Part shown: piece after piece, positions 8,773 to 18,140 of the stretch
Layout: each line of letters opens with the position of its first letter
How positions within the stretch are numbered: the first letter of the stretch is position 1
NCBI GenBank assembly: GCA_028679185.1
Contig: JAJRBZ010000059.1
Coordinates: forward strand, 1-62,210
Direction: 5' to 3'
Length of the DNA: 62,210 nt
Source of the DNA: Methanoregula sp.
GTDB taxonomy: Archaea; Halobacteriota; Methanomicrobia; Methanomicrobiales; Methanospirillaceae
Notes under the pieces: generated by a model
The model's database searches: none
What the model was told of the DNA's origin: nothing
What the model saw: the letters and a program-made list of their open reading frames with translations, nothing else
Made by a program: the position numbers and the translations under genes

Positions 8773-9738
8773 ATGAAAGACCATACTATCTGGATTGAAA
8801 AATACCGGCCGTCAAAACTCGCTGATATTGTTGGGCAAGATGAAATCGTTGAACGGTTGTCGTCATATGTGAAGAGCGGCAACCTCCCTCACCTGCTCTT
8901 TACGGGAAATGCGGGAGTCGGTAAGACTACAGCTGCTGTGACACTTGCACGTGAATTTTTCGGGGAATCATGGCGAATGAATTTCCGTGAACTTAACGCT
9001 TCCGATGAAAGGGGTATAGATGTGGTCCGGAACCAGATTAAACAATTCGCACGTACGACCCCTCTTGATGATGCAACATTCAAGATTCTCTTTTTAGACG
9101 AGGCCGACGCACTGACTACCGATGCACAGGCAGCCCTGCGGCGGACCATGGAGAGCTATGCCCAGACCTGCCGCTTTATTCTCTCTTGCAATTATTCTTC
9201 AAAAATTATAGATCCAATCCAGAGCAGGTGTGCAATTTATCGGTTTAAACCTCTGGCACCGGGTGCAGTGAAAGAAGAAGTGCGCAGGATTGCCAGTCAC
9301 GAGGGGCTTAGCATATCAGATGAAGCAATGGATGCAATTGTCTATATTGCACAAGGAGACATGCGGAAAGCAATTAACGCACTACAGGGTGCTGCAATTA
9401 TCAGTTCTACAATAGACAATAAGATGGTATATGCAATAACCTCGACCGCACGGCCAGATGAGATTGAAGATCTTCTGAAGATCTCTCTTTCCGGAGATTT
9501 TGAAGGCGCTGAATCGCTCCTTGCTTATCTCCTTCACGAACGCGGGATTGCGCCTAATGAGCTGATCAACCAGTGTTATCGGGCAATAGTACAAAGAAAT
9601 ATGGAAAGAGGATTAAAAGTGGAACTCATTGACCACTTGGGTGAAACAGATTTCCGGCTTTCTGAAGGGTCAAACACTGATATCCAGATGGAGGCTTTGA
9701 TTGCCCGGTTTGTACTTTCCTCTCAGAAGTCCAGGTGA
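8773..9738 (+). CDS. rfcS: Replication factor C small subunit (clamp loader ATPase)
   Basis: 321 residues from the ATG at 8773: the ribosome-binding sequence GAGAGG (8761-8766) lies 6 nt before it and abuts the alternative ATG at 8767, so the second ATG is the better start. Walker [10 protein letters not shown] (about 45-53), Walker [10 protein letters not shown] (about 105-113), sensor/arginine-finger SRC (IQSRC) and the C-terminal collar are all present. RfcS with the large subunit loads the PCNA clamp. It heads a long plus-strand cluster and is followed 9 nt later by mcm. No intein is present, unlike in some archaeal rfc genes. Confidence 0.97.
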   Translation: MKDHTIWIEKYRPSKLADIVGQDEIVERLSSYVKSGNLPHLLFTGNAGVGKTTAAVTLAREFFGESWRMNFRELNASDERGIDVVRNQIKQFARTTPLDDATFKILFLDEADALTTDAQAALRRTMESYAQTCRFILSCNYSSKIIDPIQSRCAIYRFKPLAPGAVKEEVRRIASHEGLSISDEAMDAIVYIAQGDMRKAINALQGAAIISSTIDNKMVYAITSTARPDEIEDLLKISLSGDFEGAESLLAYLLHERGIAPNELINQCYRAIVQRNMERGLKVELIDHLGETDFRLSEGSNTDIQMEALIARFVLSSQKSR

Positions 9739-9747
9739 CGTGAAGAT

Positions 9748-11859
9748 ATGGATAAAAACCCTGACCTGCAGGATACTGATAAGACAGAAAACTGGAGCAG
9801 ATTGTTAAAAAGCAAATATAAAAAAGAAATCAGTGAAATTTCCCGTGAATATCCCCATAAACGTTCCCTTAACATCGATTACCGTGATGTGGAGCGGTTT
9901 GGTAAAGCCGGTATCGCTCTCGCAGACGAACTTCTGGAAAATCCCGGTAAGGTTCTTGAAGATGTCTGGGATGCAATAAAAAAAAGCCAGCTGATAAGGA
10001 TCAAGGATGGTAAAGAACCCAAAGGGATCAATATCAGGTTTATAAATCTCCCAAAAAAAGTAGGTATCCGCAACATAAGGTCAGATGATATAAATAAATT
10101 CCTCTCAGTAGAAGGTATCCTGCGCAAAACCACTGAAGTCCGGCCTCGTATTATAGAAGCAGCTTTCAGATGCCCTGCAGGACATTTCACAGTTAAAAAG
10201 CAGAAATACGGTAAATTCATTGAACCGGATGGATGCGCAACAGATGGGTGCACATTTAAAAAACTTGAACTTTTACCAAAACGCTCAAAGTTTGTCGATT
10301 CACAAAAGCTCCGGATACAGGAATCCCCCGAAGGACTTCGTGGCGGTGAACAACCTCAGACACTTGATGTGGATGTTACAGATGATCTGTCCGGCAAAGT
10401 AGCACCAGGAGACCGGGTTATAATAAACGGTATTCTCCGCTCTGTGCAGCGGATTGTAAAAGGTGAGAAAAGCACAGTCTTTGACATTTTTTTGGAATGT
10501 AACTCTATCGAGATAGCCGAGAAGGAATTCGAGGAGGTTGAAATCAATGAGAATGATGAGGACGAGATTAAAACGCTCAGTAATGATCCGATGATTTATC
10601 GGAAAATTACCCATTCCATTGCCCCGACAATCTTTGGCAGCGAAGACGTGAAAGAGGCAATTGCTCTCCAGCTTTTCGGGGGGATAGCAAAGGAAATGCC
10701 GGATGGCAGTCATCTTCGGGGCGATATCCATGTACTACTTATCGGGGACCCGGGTATTGCAAAAAGTCAACTGCTCCGTTATGTTGTAAAGCTTTCACCA
10801 CGGGCGATCTATACCAGTGGTCAGCAATCAACATCAGCCGGACTAACTGCAACTGCAGTCAAAGATGAATTCGGTGAGGGGCGGTGGACACTGGAAGCAG
10901 GTGCCCTTGTTCTCGCAGACATGGGAGTATGTGCGGTTGATGAAATGGACAAAATGCAAAAAGAGGACCGTTCTGCTTTGCACGAGGCGATGGAGCAGCA
11001 ATCCATCAGTGTCGCAAAGGCCGGGATAACGGCCACTCTCAAATCGCGCTGTGCACTTCTCGGAGCGGCAAATCCGAAATACGGTCGGTTCGATATGTAT
11101 GGTGATATATCCGATCAGATTAATATGCCCGCCTCCCTGCTGTCCCGATTTGATCTTATATTCATCATGGCCGATCAGCCCGAACAGAAGCGGGATCTTG
11201 CCATCGCCGAACACATACTGAAATCACACGGAATCGGCGAGCTGATTGCACAGCACAAAAAAACACCCATCGCGGGTATTACTGATGAATATATCCTGCA
11301 ACAGCTCAAACCGGTGATGCCGGACATTGATCCCCCGCTCTTCCGAAAGTACGTCGCGTACTCGAAACGATCCTGTTTTCCCATACTCTCAACGGAGGCA
11401 AAAGAGGCACTTGTCAGCTATTACCTCAAGCTCAGGGGAATAGCCGAGCCCAACAAACCGGTTCCTGTCACAGCCCGGCAACTCGAGGCACTTGTCAGAC
11501 TTGCAGAAGCGAGCGCACGAATACGGCTTTCGGATACCATTGAACACCATGATGCTGAACGCGTGATTCATATCGTTGATGCCTGCCTCCGCCAGATCGC
11601 TTATGATGCCAGAACTGGCAGCTTTGATATCGATAAGATAGCAACAGGAATATCCAAAGAGAAACGGGATATAGTCCGTGTGATTAAGGATGCAATTCGC
11701 GACATTGGTGGCGAAGGGAGACGCGCTTCCAAAGACCAGGTTGTCGATGTGGTGGTCTCAAAAGGGTTTTCCCGGGATAAGGTTGAAGCGGGAATTGAGA
11801 TGCTCGTGCGATCAGGAGAAGCAATGGAACCCAAACTGGGTATCCTGCAATTAATTTAA
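9748..11859 (+). CDS. mcm: Replicative minichromosome maintenance helicase MCM
   Basis: 703 residues, typical archaeal MCM. The N-terminal domain carries a zinc site with C142, H146, C163 and C168, then a conserved beta-hairpin region. The AAA+ core has Walker A GDPGIAKS (about 333-340), Walker B VCAVDEMDK (about 393-401) and the SRFD arginine finger (about 465). The C-terminal winged helix (VVDVVVSKGFSRDKVEAGIEML) is intact. MCM is the replicative 3'-5' DNA helicase. It lies 9 nt after rfcS, so replication proteins are co-transcribed here. No intein and no frameshift are seen. Confidence 0.98.
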   Translation: MDKNPDLQDTDKTENWSRLLKSKYKKEISEISREYPHKRSLNIDYRDVERFGKAGIALADELLENPGKVLEDVWDAIKKSQLIRIKDGKEPKGINIRFINLPKKVGIRNIRSDDINKFLSVEGILRKTTEVRPRIIEAAFRCPAGHFTVKKQKYGKFIEPDGCATDGCTFKKLELLPKRSKFVDSQKLRIQESPEGLRGGEQPQTLDVDVTDDLSGKVAPGDRVIINGILRSVQRIVKGEKSTVFDIFLECNSIEIAEKEFEEVEINENDEDEIKTLSNDPMIYRKITHSIAPTIFGSEDVKEAIALQLFGGIAKEMPDGSHLRGDIHVLLIGDPGIAKSQLLRYVVKLSPRAIYTSGQQSTSAGLTATAVKDEFGEGRWTLEAGALVLADMGVCAVDEMDKMQKEDRSALHEAMEQQSISVAKAGITATLKSRCALLGAANPKYGRFDMYGDISDQINMPASLLSRFDLIFIMADQPEQKRDLAIAEHILKSHGIGELIAQHKKTPIAGITDEYILQQLKPVMPDIDPPLFRKYVAYSKRSCFPILSTEAKEALVSYYLKLRGIAEPNKPVPVTARQLEALVRLAEASARIRLSDTIEHHDAERVIHIVDACLRQIAYDARTGSFDIDKIATGISKEKRDIVRVIKDAIRDIGGEGRRASKDQVVDVVVSKGFSRDKVEAGIEMLVRSGEAMEPKLGILQLI

Positions 11860-11871
11860 GAGGAAGTGAAA

Positions 11872-12210
11872 ATGTTCACAAACCGGGAACAGGCAATTTT
11901 TGAGGCAGGCATAAAGCTGGGTGCAATCTACCATCAATGGATTGGCACTCCCATTTCACAAAATTCTGCTGCAAGTGTTGAGAGCGCTATTGAACAAGCA
12001 GTAATCCTGCAGCCATTTGTAGAAGAGATCACGGTCAGACTTGATCGAAAACTAATGACACAGAACTTGTTTGGTTATAGCGAACTCTCCGGTCTCATGT
12101 TTAACGTGGATATCGTAACACGGGTCGGATTTTCCTATTGCCGGGCGCGGCTTGCCTCACGGGAAGGCTATCCTCTCATGCAGATCGTTGAGTGCAATGA
12201 AATCCCCTGA
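11872..12210 (+). CDS. mptD: Archaeal dihydroneopterin aldolase MptD
   Basis: 112 residues from the ATG at 11872; AGAGGA ends 7 nt before it, favouring this over the GTG at 11866. The sequence matches the DUF381 family (FEAGIKLGAIYHQWIGTPIS at the N-terminus, MQIVE near the end), shown in Methanocaldococcus to be MptD, which converts 7,8-dihydroneopterin to 6-hydroxymethyl-7,8-dihydropterin and glycolaldehyde in tetrahydromethanopterin synthesis. Size is normal. It overlaps the next gene by 14 nt. Confidence 0.88.
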   Translation: MFTNREQAIFEAGIKLGAIYHQWIGTPISQNSAASVESAIEQAVILQPFVEEITVRLDRKLMTQNLFGYSELSGLMFNVDIVTRVGFSYCRARLASREGYPLMQIVECNEIP

Positions 12211-13024
12211 ATTTCCAGTCACTGATGATCATATCCATATTGATCCGGTAAACGGGCGTGGAATAGAAGCAGCAAAAGATTTTTTTCGTGCTGGCGGCAC
12301 ACATCTTTTTCTTGTTTCAAAACCTTCATGGTCACTTTCCGTTTACCCTTCCAGTACCGTAGATTTCACAACCGTTTTCGACACGACAATCCAAGTTGCC
12401 AGAAAAATCGAAGCAATCGGGATAGTCGTATTTCCTGTCCTGGGAGTCCATCCTGCTGAGATCAGCCGGCTTATTGAACGCATGTCGGTACAAGAGGCAA
12501 CTAAGATTATGAAAGCCGGGCTGGATTGTGCAGCAGGATACATACAGAATGGAAAAGCAGTTGCCCTGAAAAGCGGGCGACCACATTATGATGTGAATCC
12601 GGAAGTCTGGACAGCATCCAATGATATTCTGTCACATGCCCTGAATCTGGCTGCTGATTTAAGGTGCGCATTGCAGATACATGCTGAAAGTGGTCCATGT
12701 ACGGATATTGCCGATATGGCAGGAGATGCGAATTTTCCTCTACAACGTCTGGTTAAGCACTATGGTTCACCCGATACACCGCTGCATCCCTCACTCATCG
12801 CGAATCATGAAGCAATACCACAACTTGCTCGTGAGCGGAGATTGTTCACCATGGAGAGCGATTACATGGATGAGAATTCCCGCCCCGGCGCAGTTATTGG
12901 TCCAAAATCAGTACCTCGTTACACTAAACAGATGCTCCGGTACGGCCTGATCACGCAGGAGGACTGCTTCAGGATCCATGCAGAAACCATCGGGAAAGTA
13001 TATGGTGTCACCATCAGACTGTGA
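12197..13024 (+). CDS. TatD-like metal-dependent hydrolase (COG1099 type)
   Basis: 275 residues from the ATG at 12197, inside the end of mptD; longer in-frame starts would overlap further. A TIM-barrel amidohydrolase pattern is visible: TDDHIHIDP at the N-terminus (metal-binding HxH), VLGVHPAE, QIHAES, ANHEAI, and a late acidic MESDYMDE. This matches the archaeal TatD-like group whose substrate is undefined; bacterial TatD proteins are DNases. It sits between mptD and a DUF424 gene in a cluster of ribosome- and tRNA-related genes, but no specific link can be drawn. Confidence 0.75.
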   Translation: MKSPEFPVTDDHIHIDPVNGRGIEAAKDFFRAGGTHLFLVSKPSWSLSVYPSSTVDFTTVFDTTIQVARKIEAIGIVVFPVLGVHPAEISRLIERMSVQEATKIMKAGLDCAAGYIQNGKAVALKSGRPHYDVNPEVWTASNDILSHALNLAADLRCALQIHAESGPCTDIADMAGDANFPLQRLVKHYGSPDTPLHPSLIANHEAIPQLARERRLFTMESDYMDENSRPGAVIGPKSVPRYTKQMLRYGLITQEDCFRIHAETIGKVYGVTIRL

Positions 13025-13070
13025 AGGTATTGACTCACCTTTTTTATTCCCTCCCGCTAAATGGTATTCA

Positions 13071-13364
13071 ATGTTTTTGAAGGTGCATCGTTCACAGGGC
13101 CTGGGAGATGTTGTAGCGGTGTGCGATCGTGAATTGCTGAATACAACGATCAGTCACGGGGGGCTCTCAATTCGAATAACCGATGCCTTCTATGGAACCT
13201 GCCCTGTCACTGAAGATATAGTAATTGAAGCGCTAAGGAAGGCAGATAATATCAACCTGATGGGAAAGCGTGCGGTCAGTATTGCTATTAATATGGGGCT
13301 TATTACCCAATCCGGCTGTATAATGATAGGGGAAATACCCCATGCACAGGTATACTCACTATGA
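13071..13364 (+). CDS. DUF424 family protein
   Basis: 97 residues from the ATG at 13071 (MFLKVHRSQGLGDVVAVCD), which matches the family's usual start and length; a longer frame would run back into the preceding hydrolase gene. Characteristic features are the N-terminal LKVHR, AVCDREL, the NLMGKRAV helix and the final IPHAQVY. DUF424 proteins are widespread in archaea. The downstream NMD3 gene overlaps it by ATGA, which points to a ribosome or RNA-related role, but this is inference. Confidence 0.8.
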   Translation: MFLKVHRSQGLGDVVAVCDRELLNTTISHGGLSIRITDAFYGTCPVTEDIVIEALRKADNINLMGKRAVSIAINMGLITQSGCIMIGEIPHAQVYSL

Positions 13365-14401
13365 GTATTCAGGATTCATTCTGCCCAAAATGTGGAAAAC
13401 CTACCGAACAGGACGGGCTCTGTAATAAATGCAGGATTGGCATTACTCCCTGGTTTACCTGTGATCGACGTGTAAAGAGCACCCAATGCCCGAGCTGCGG
13501 TGCAATAAAACAGGTAAATACATGGACTGATACTGATCGCGAACGTGCCAGTATTGCCAATGATCTCGCAAAAGATGCGATTCATATTCATCCTGATGTC
13601 AGGAGACCTTCTATCGTCATAACTGTTGAAGATATCACGCAAAACCGGTCAACCGCGTCGATTACAATGCAGGGATCGCTCTACAATATCCCTGTTGAAG
13701 GCACCTGCAGTCTTGAGATAATCTGGAATAAGGAGCAGTGCGATCGCTGTAACCGGATCAGCGGCGGCTATTATGAAGGGATTGTTCAGGTTCGTGCAGA
13801 AGGAAGACTCCCAAGTACCTTTGAACATCAGATGTCTGCAGGAATTGCACAACAGGTAGAAGACTCCCTCCAGGCTGGCGGGGAACGACTTTCATTTATC
13901 GCAGATATGCTTGAAACCCGTGAAGGTCTCGATATCACTGTTGGTTCTCAACATATCGGGATGCTTATCTCCCAGGGAATAATTGCTCAACTCGGCGGCA
14001 GGTTTACAACGCATCCAAAACTGGTTGGTGAGAAAAACGGGAGACAGCTCTATCGTATCACCTACTCAGTACGGCTTCCCCGGTTTCAGAAGCAGGATGT
14101 TGTATTGAGCCGTGGTCGATACGTAGAGGTGATACGTGTTGAAGCCAACCACATTAAGGTTCTTGATCTAACGGATGGCATTCCAAGATCGGTTCGGGAA
14201 GAGGATATTGACCGTTTTATAGGGAATTTGCGGAATGCTGAGTCAGCAATGGTCGCATTTGCTGATAGTACCACAATAGGTATACTCGATCCGGAAACCT
14301 TCCAGACAATAGAGTCCAGGAAGCCGAAATGGCTTGATATCAAAGCCGGGCAGCAGGTACTCATACTTCGTGATGGTGACCAGATTATAGTGGCAGGGTA
14401 A
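13361..14401 (+). CDS. NMD3-family zinc protein (ribosome-associated)
   Basis: 346 residues; ATGA overlap with DUF424. The N-terminus is a run of treble-clef zinc motifs: CPKC (9-12), CNKC, CPSC (about 46-49) and, after a beta-rich stretch, CDRC followed by GGYYEGIVQVRA, the hallmark of NMD3. In eukaryotes NMD3 is the adaptor for export of the large ribosomal subunit. Archaea have no nucleus, so the protein presumably acts in late 50S maturation. The C-terminal SH3/OB-like region (about 230-346) is present. It is followed after 3 nt by a tRNA-modification gene. Confidence 0.9.
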   Translation: MSIQDSFCPKCGKPTEQDGLCNKCRIGITPWFTCDRRVKSTQCPSCGAIKQVNTWTDTDRERASIANDLAKDAIHIHPDVRRPSIVITVEDITQNRSTASITMQGSLYNIPVEGTCSLEIIWNKEQCDRCNRISGGYYEGIVQVRAEGRLPSTFEHQMSAGIAQQVEDSLQAGGERLSFIADMLETREGLDITVGSQHIGMLISQGIIAQLGGRFTTHPKLVGEKNGRQLYRITYSVRLPRFQKQDVVLSRGRYVEVIRVEANHIKVLDLTDGIPRSVREEDIDRFIGNLRNAESAMVAFADSTTIGILDPETFQTIESRKPKWLDIKAGQQVLILRDGDQIIVAG

Positions 14402-14404
14402 ATA

Positions 14405-15283
14405 ATGCGCGTAAGAGCAGTTCCGAAAAACACCCTCAGAAATATCATCAAAGAGAAATGGATTGACCACTCAAGGAAAGCATTTACCGAAGGGAATATT
14501 GTCTGGGTACCTGTCAGGAACAATGAACCCTTCGACAGAGAGATTCCCAGACGAATCCGGTATCAGGGACGAGGATTTTTTATGCTGGGTGATATTGCAG
14601 TTATCCATGGGGAAAAACCCGATCGGAGGGAAATTGAGGATATCATTAATTTCCGTCACCCAAGAGGAATGCTCTGGATTGAATCCCTTCATAAAATTAC
14701 ACGAATTCCAAAAACAGAAGTCCTCTGGGGAGATGTCGGTGAAGTCCGGCATCGCGAGAACGGATATACGTATTTTCTTAATCCCGAAAAAGTGATGTTT
14801 GCGCAGGGAAACAGAAGTGAAAAAATGCGGATTGCACAGATGGTGCGCAGGAGTAATTCCGCTGAAAGAGTGGCAGATATGTTTGCCGGAATCGGGTACT
14901 TCACAATCCCGATGGCTGGAAGCGGGGCTAAAGTCCACGCAATTGAGATCAATCCTGTAGCTTTTGAATACCTGAACCGGAATATCCAGGAAAATAACAT
15001 GTCTGATCTGGTGACCACGTCATTAGGAGATTGCCGGAATCAACTTTACGCAACATATGACCGAATTATTATGGGGCACTTTGATGCAATTTCTATGCTT
15101 CCATCAGCCCTTTCACACGTTCATAAGGGGAGTATCATTCATATTCATAGTATCGGTTCGGTTGAAGACCAGATTAAAATGCAGGTTGATTGCGCAGGTT
15201 TTTCTGCAGTCATTGATGTACATAAAGTCAAGAAATATCGCCCGCATGTATGGCACATGGTGCAGGACGTGACCATCTCATGA
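14405..15283 (+). CDS. tRNA wybutosine-type enzyme of the Trm5/Taw2 family
   Basis: 292 residues with a Trm5/Tyw2-type Rossmann fold: motif I DMFAGIGYFTIPMA, motif II EINPVAFEYLNRNI, and DRIIMGHFDA at the place where Trm5 m1G37 methyltransferases carry an NLP motif. The MGH variant fits Taw2, which transfers the aminocarboxypropyl group of SAM to imG-14/yW precursors at position 37 of tRNA-Phe. The N-terminal domain is short. The choice of Taw2 over Trm5 rests on this motif. It overlaps coaBC by ATGA. Confidence 0.78.
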   Translation: MRVRAVPKNTLRNIIKEKWIDHSRKAFTEGNIVWVPVRNNEPFDREIPRRIRYQGRGFFMLGDIAVIHGEKPDRREIEDIINFRHPRGMLWIESLHKITRIPKTEVLWGDVGEVRHRENGYTYFLNPEKVMFAQGNRSEKMRIAQMVRRSNSAERVADMFAGIGYFTIPMAGSGAKVHAIEINPVAFEYLNRNIQENNMSDLVTTSLGDCRNQLYATYDRIIMGHFDAISMLPSALSHVHKGSIIHIHSIGSVEDQIKMQVDCAGFSAVIDVHKVKKYRPHVWHMVQDVTIS

Positions 15284-16422
15284 CTCTGGTACAAACACTT
15301 GCCGGAAAACAGATTGTAATTGCCGTTACCGGGAGTATTGCTGCTGTGGAAGTGGTGAAGCTCATACATTTACTCCGCAGGCGTGGAGCGGTCGTGCAGC
15401 CAGTCATGAGTCAGGCAGCATCAGGAATAATTCACCCTGATGCGCTCACCTATGCCAGTGGACAGGAGACCATCACACGGTTGTCGGGCCAGGTGGAGCA
15501 TGTGGCCTATTGTGGGGATGAGGGAAGTGCGGATCTGTTACTCATCGCTCCCTGTACTGCAAATACGATCAGTAAAATAGCCTGTGGAATCGATGACACA
15601 CCGGTTACCACTTTTGCAACAACGGCACTTGGCAGTCAAAAGTCCATCCTTATAGTACCTGCAATGCACCACAGTATGTATCGTCATCCGGCAGTAACGG
15701 ACAACATTGCAAAACTGAAACAGTATGGAGTTGGGATTGTTGATCCCCGGTTTGAGGAAAGCAAAGCCAAGATCGCGGATAATGAAGAGATTGTCCTCCG
15801 GTGCGAGCGTGCCATTTTGGGAAAAAAACTTTCCGGCAAAAAAGTACTCATTACCAGCGGACCCTGCCGGGAACCAGTTGACGATATCCGTATTCTTACT
15901 ACGCGGTCAACCGGGCAGATTGGCAGAGCCCTTGCACTTCAAGCGTTCCGGCTTGGTGCTGATGTTACTGTTATTCACCATGACACATTTCCCTGTATCA
16001 ACAATATTTTTGTTGAAACGGCAGATGATATGCGTGCAGCAGTACATCGCTTTTTTTCGGAGAAGGGAGCAGATATCTATATCAGTGCTGCGGCAATTTC
16101 TGATTTTGCACCAAAAGCGGTGAAGGGGAAAATCCCAAGCGGAAAAGCGGTAAATCTTCTCCTCAATCCGCTCCCGAAATTACTAGATGAAGTCGTAAAT
16201 AAATACGATTCGGAAATCATCGCGTTCAAACTCGGCAGCACTCCGGAAAAGATGGCAAAGGCAATGATTGCCCAGGGTATTGAGATGGTGCTTATAAACA
16301 CACCTTCAAGCATGGGAACCACGCACGGAGAATATATACTGCTGACCCGGAATGGGAAGATTCCATTGAGTGGTACAAAAGAAGAGATAGCCCACGCGAT
16401 CTGGAATGCCGTTATTCCGTAA
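15280..16422 (+). CDS. coaBC: Bifunctional phosphopantothenoylcysteine decarboxylase / phosphopantothenate-cysteine ligase
   Basis: 380 residues from the ATG at 15280, which overlaps the preceding stop. The N-terminal CoaC half is an FMN flavoprotein (IAVTGSIAAVEVVKLI at the start, LIAPCTANTISKIACG, and PAMHHSM, where CoaC proteins have PAMN/PAMH). The CoaB ligase half begins near residue 185 with VLITSGPCREPVDDIR and STGQIGRALA. Together they turn 4'-phosphopantothenate, cysteine and a nucleotide into 4'-phosphopantetheine. The two genes for making phosphopantothenate follow downstream. Confidence 0.95.
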   Translation: MTLVQTLAGKQIVIAVTGSIAAVEVVKLIHLLRRRGAVVQPVMSQAASGIIHPDALTYASGQETITRLSGQVEHVAYCGDEGSADLLLIAPCTANTISKIACGIDDTPVTTFATTALGSQKSILIVPAMHHSMYRHPAVTDNIAKLKQYGVGIVDPRFEESKAKIADNEEIVLRCERAILGKKLSGKKVLITSGPCREPVDDIRILTTRSTGQIGRALALQAFRLGADVTVIHHDTFPCINNIFVETADDMRAAVHRFFSEKGADIYISAAAISDFAPKAVKGKIPSGKAVNLLLNPLPKLLDEVVNKYDSEIIAFKLGSTPEKMAKAMIAQGIEMVLINTPSSMGTTHGEYILLTRNGKIPLSGTKEEIAHAIWNAVIP

Positions 16423-16520
16423 TGATTCTACAGCCAAATTTTCTTCCTCTGACAAAATTTTGTTGACCTGATGAGTGAATCAATACCGGGATTCTTTAAG
16501 AGGGAAAAACGCCTTATCTT

Positions 16521-16530
16521 CTTAATTATA
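16521..16530 (+). promoter_or_regulatory. TATA-like element before the pantoate kinase gene
   Basis: CTTAATTATA lies about 20 nt before the preferred ATG at 16546 and would give an almost leaderless transcript. It marks a possible new transcription unit after the 123-nt gap behind coaBC. Confidence 0.35.
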
Positions 16531-16545
16531 TCAGTACACAAGTCC

Positions 16546-17412
16546 ATGAAGTCCAAAACTGTCGTCGCCTTTTGTCCGGGTCATATTTCAGGTTATTTCA
16601 AACGGATAATAGGAAATACTATTGCCACAACAGGAAGTATCGGTGCAGGTATAGTTATCAGTGAGGGGGTCACTGCAACTGTAACACCTGCAAAAAAAAC
16701 ATCGATCTGCATCAAACGAAGAAATTCAACGGGATCACCTTCAAAGATTACTTCCAAATCGCCTCTTTTAACAGATGTTATGCAAAATCTTAAGGTGACT
16801 GCATCCGTTATTACAGAATGCGTCCTGCCGATTGGAGCCGGGTTTGGACTCTCTGCTGCTGCATTGCTTGCCACCCTCACTGCCCTGAACCAGCTTTTTG
16901 ATCTGGGAATGACTGGTGAGGAAATTGCACAATGTGCCCATGCCGCAGAGGTTTCCCACCAGACCGGACTTGGCGATGTTGCTGCCTGTCAGGGAGGTGG
17001 AAGAGTTATCAGGTTGATACCGGGGATCCATGGATTGATAGAACGGAGATTTGATATGCCAGAGCCATTGTATGCAGTAAGTTTCGGACCGATCCATACC
17101 CCAACAGTACTGGGATCTTCCGAACAGATGGAACGGATAGCCTCCGCTTTTCCTCTGACAATACCGGAAAACGTTGAGGATTTTTTTCTTCTCTCGCGCC
17201 ATTTTGCCGAGAATAGCGGTCTGATTACGCAGGAAGTAAAAAATGCAACCCGTCTTTGTGACGCTGCAGGGGTTTTATCCGGTATGACAATGCTGGGTAA
17301 TGGAATTTTTGCGTATGGCAGGAAAGCGCAGGATGTTCTTTTACCTCTTGGTCATGTATATGAATGTCACGTTTCAGATCATGGTGCCCGGATTATAGAT
17401 GATTCTGTATGA
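16546..17412 (+). CDS. Pantoate kinase (GHMP superfamily)
   Basis: 288 residues from the ATG at 16546 (MKSKTVVAFCPGHISG), which places the conserved CPGHI near the start as in the family; an in-frame ATG 75 nt upstream adds unrelated sequence. The GHMP ATP-binding motif is PIGAGFGLSAAALLA. Archaeal pantoate kinase phosphorylates pantoate to 4-phosphopantoate, replacing the bacterial order of reactions. Its stop overlaps the start of the phosphopantothenate synthetase gene (ATGA), so the two steps of the archaeal CoA branch are coupled. Confidence 0.92.
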   Translation: MKSKTVVAFCPGHISGYFKRIIGNTIATTGSIGAGIVISEGVTATVTPAKKTSICIKRRNSTGSPSKITSKSPLLTDVMQNLKVTASVITECVLPIGAGFGLSAAALLATLTALNQLFDLGMTGEEIAQCAHAAEVSHQTGLGDVAACQGGGRVIRLIPGIHGLIERRFDMPEPLYAVSFGPIHTPTVLGSSEQMERIASAFPLTIPENVEDFFLLSRHFAENSGLITQEVKNATRLCDAAGVLSGMTMLGNGIFAYGRKAQDVLLPLGHVYECHVSDHGARIIDDSV

Positions 17413-18140
17413 TACCTGATGATCACCCCCGCTTCCGTTCGCTCGTCATTCGTGAACGCCTTGCGGAATGTGCAAAAAAGGGAATAGTTGCCTGGGAGGG
17501 ACTTATTGCCCATGGACGTGGAGAAGCTTTTGATTATTTGATAGGGGAACGGACAACCAGGAGCGCGCTGCTCGCCGAGAGGACTGCTGCTGCACTCCTC
17601 ATGACCGCCCGTCACCCGGTTATCTCGGTAAATGGAAATACTGCAGCACTTGCAGCGCACGAAATTTCAGAACTGCAAAAAGCATGCGGGGCCTGTGTTG
17701 AGGTGAACCTGTTCCACCGTACCGAAGGACGTGTAGAAATGATAGAAAATCTTCTTCGCGACTTCGGAGTAGATGTGTTTATAGGCGAAGCGGAGAGGTT
17801 ACTTCCACTTTCCCATGACCGGGCATGGTGCAGGCGTAATGGCATGTTCTCCGCCGATGTTGTGCTCGTTCCGCTTGAAGATGGAGATCGGTGCGAGACT
17901 CTTGTGAACATGGGAAAGACGGTCATAGCGATTGATCTCAATCCCCTGTCACGCACCGCTCGATCGGCAACGCTGACTATAGTCGACGAGGTAACCCGCG
18001 CACTTCCCCAGATTACCCATGCCTGTCTTGGGCTTTCTGATTCGGAAATAGAAAATCTCATCAGTTTTATTGACAATAATTATCTTTTGTCAGAAGCAAT
18101 ACGTGAGATGACAGCGAGGTTGCCTGATGCTCTGGATTGA
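17409..18140 (+). CDS. 4-phosphopantoate-beta-alanine ligase (phosphopantothenate synthetase)
   Basis: 243 residues of the COG1701/DUF137 family. Characteristic stretches are GIVAWEGLIAHGRGEAFDYL near the start, GNTAAL, EVNLFHRTEGR, and IAIDLNPLSRTA near the end. The enzyme condenses 4-phosphopantoate and beta-alanine with ATP to make 4'-phosphopantothenate for CoaBC. It overlaps the kinase gene upstream and the RFC-like gene downstream (by 14 nt), so the whole stretch is likely one transcript. Confidence 0.93.
   Translation: MIPDDHPRFRSLVIRERLAECAKKGIVAWEGLIAHGRGEAFDYLIGERTTRSALLAERTAAALLMTARHPVISVNGNTAALAAHEISELQKACGACVEVNLFHRTEGRVEMIENLLRDFGVDVFIGEAERLLPLSHDRAWCRRNGMFSADVVLVPLEDGDRCETLVNMGKTVIAIDLNPLSRTARSATLTIVDEVTRALPQITHACLGLSDSEIENLISFIDNNYLLSEAIREMTARLPDALD

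Noticed and set aside
8721-8790. Repeated CCATACTATC 60 nt apart near the rfcS start
   Set aside because: Only 10 bases long; one copy is inside the coding sequence. Probably chance.
8773-11859. Inteins in rfcS or mcm
   Set aside because: Both proteins have normal length and uninterrupted Walker motifs.
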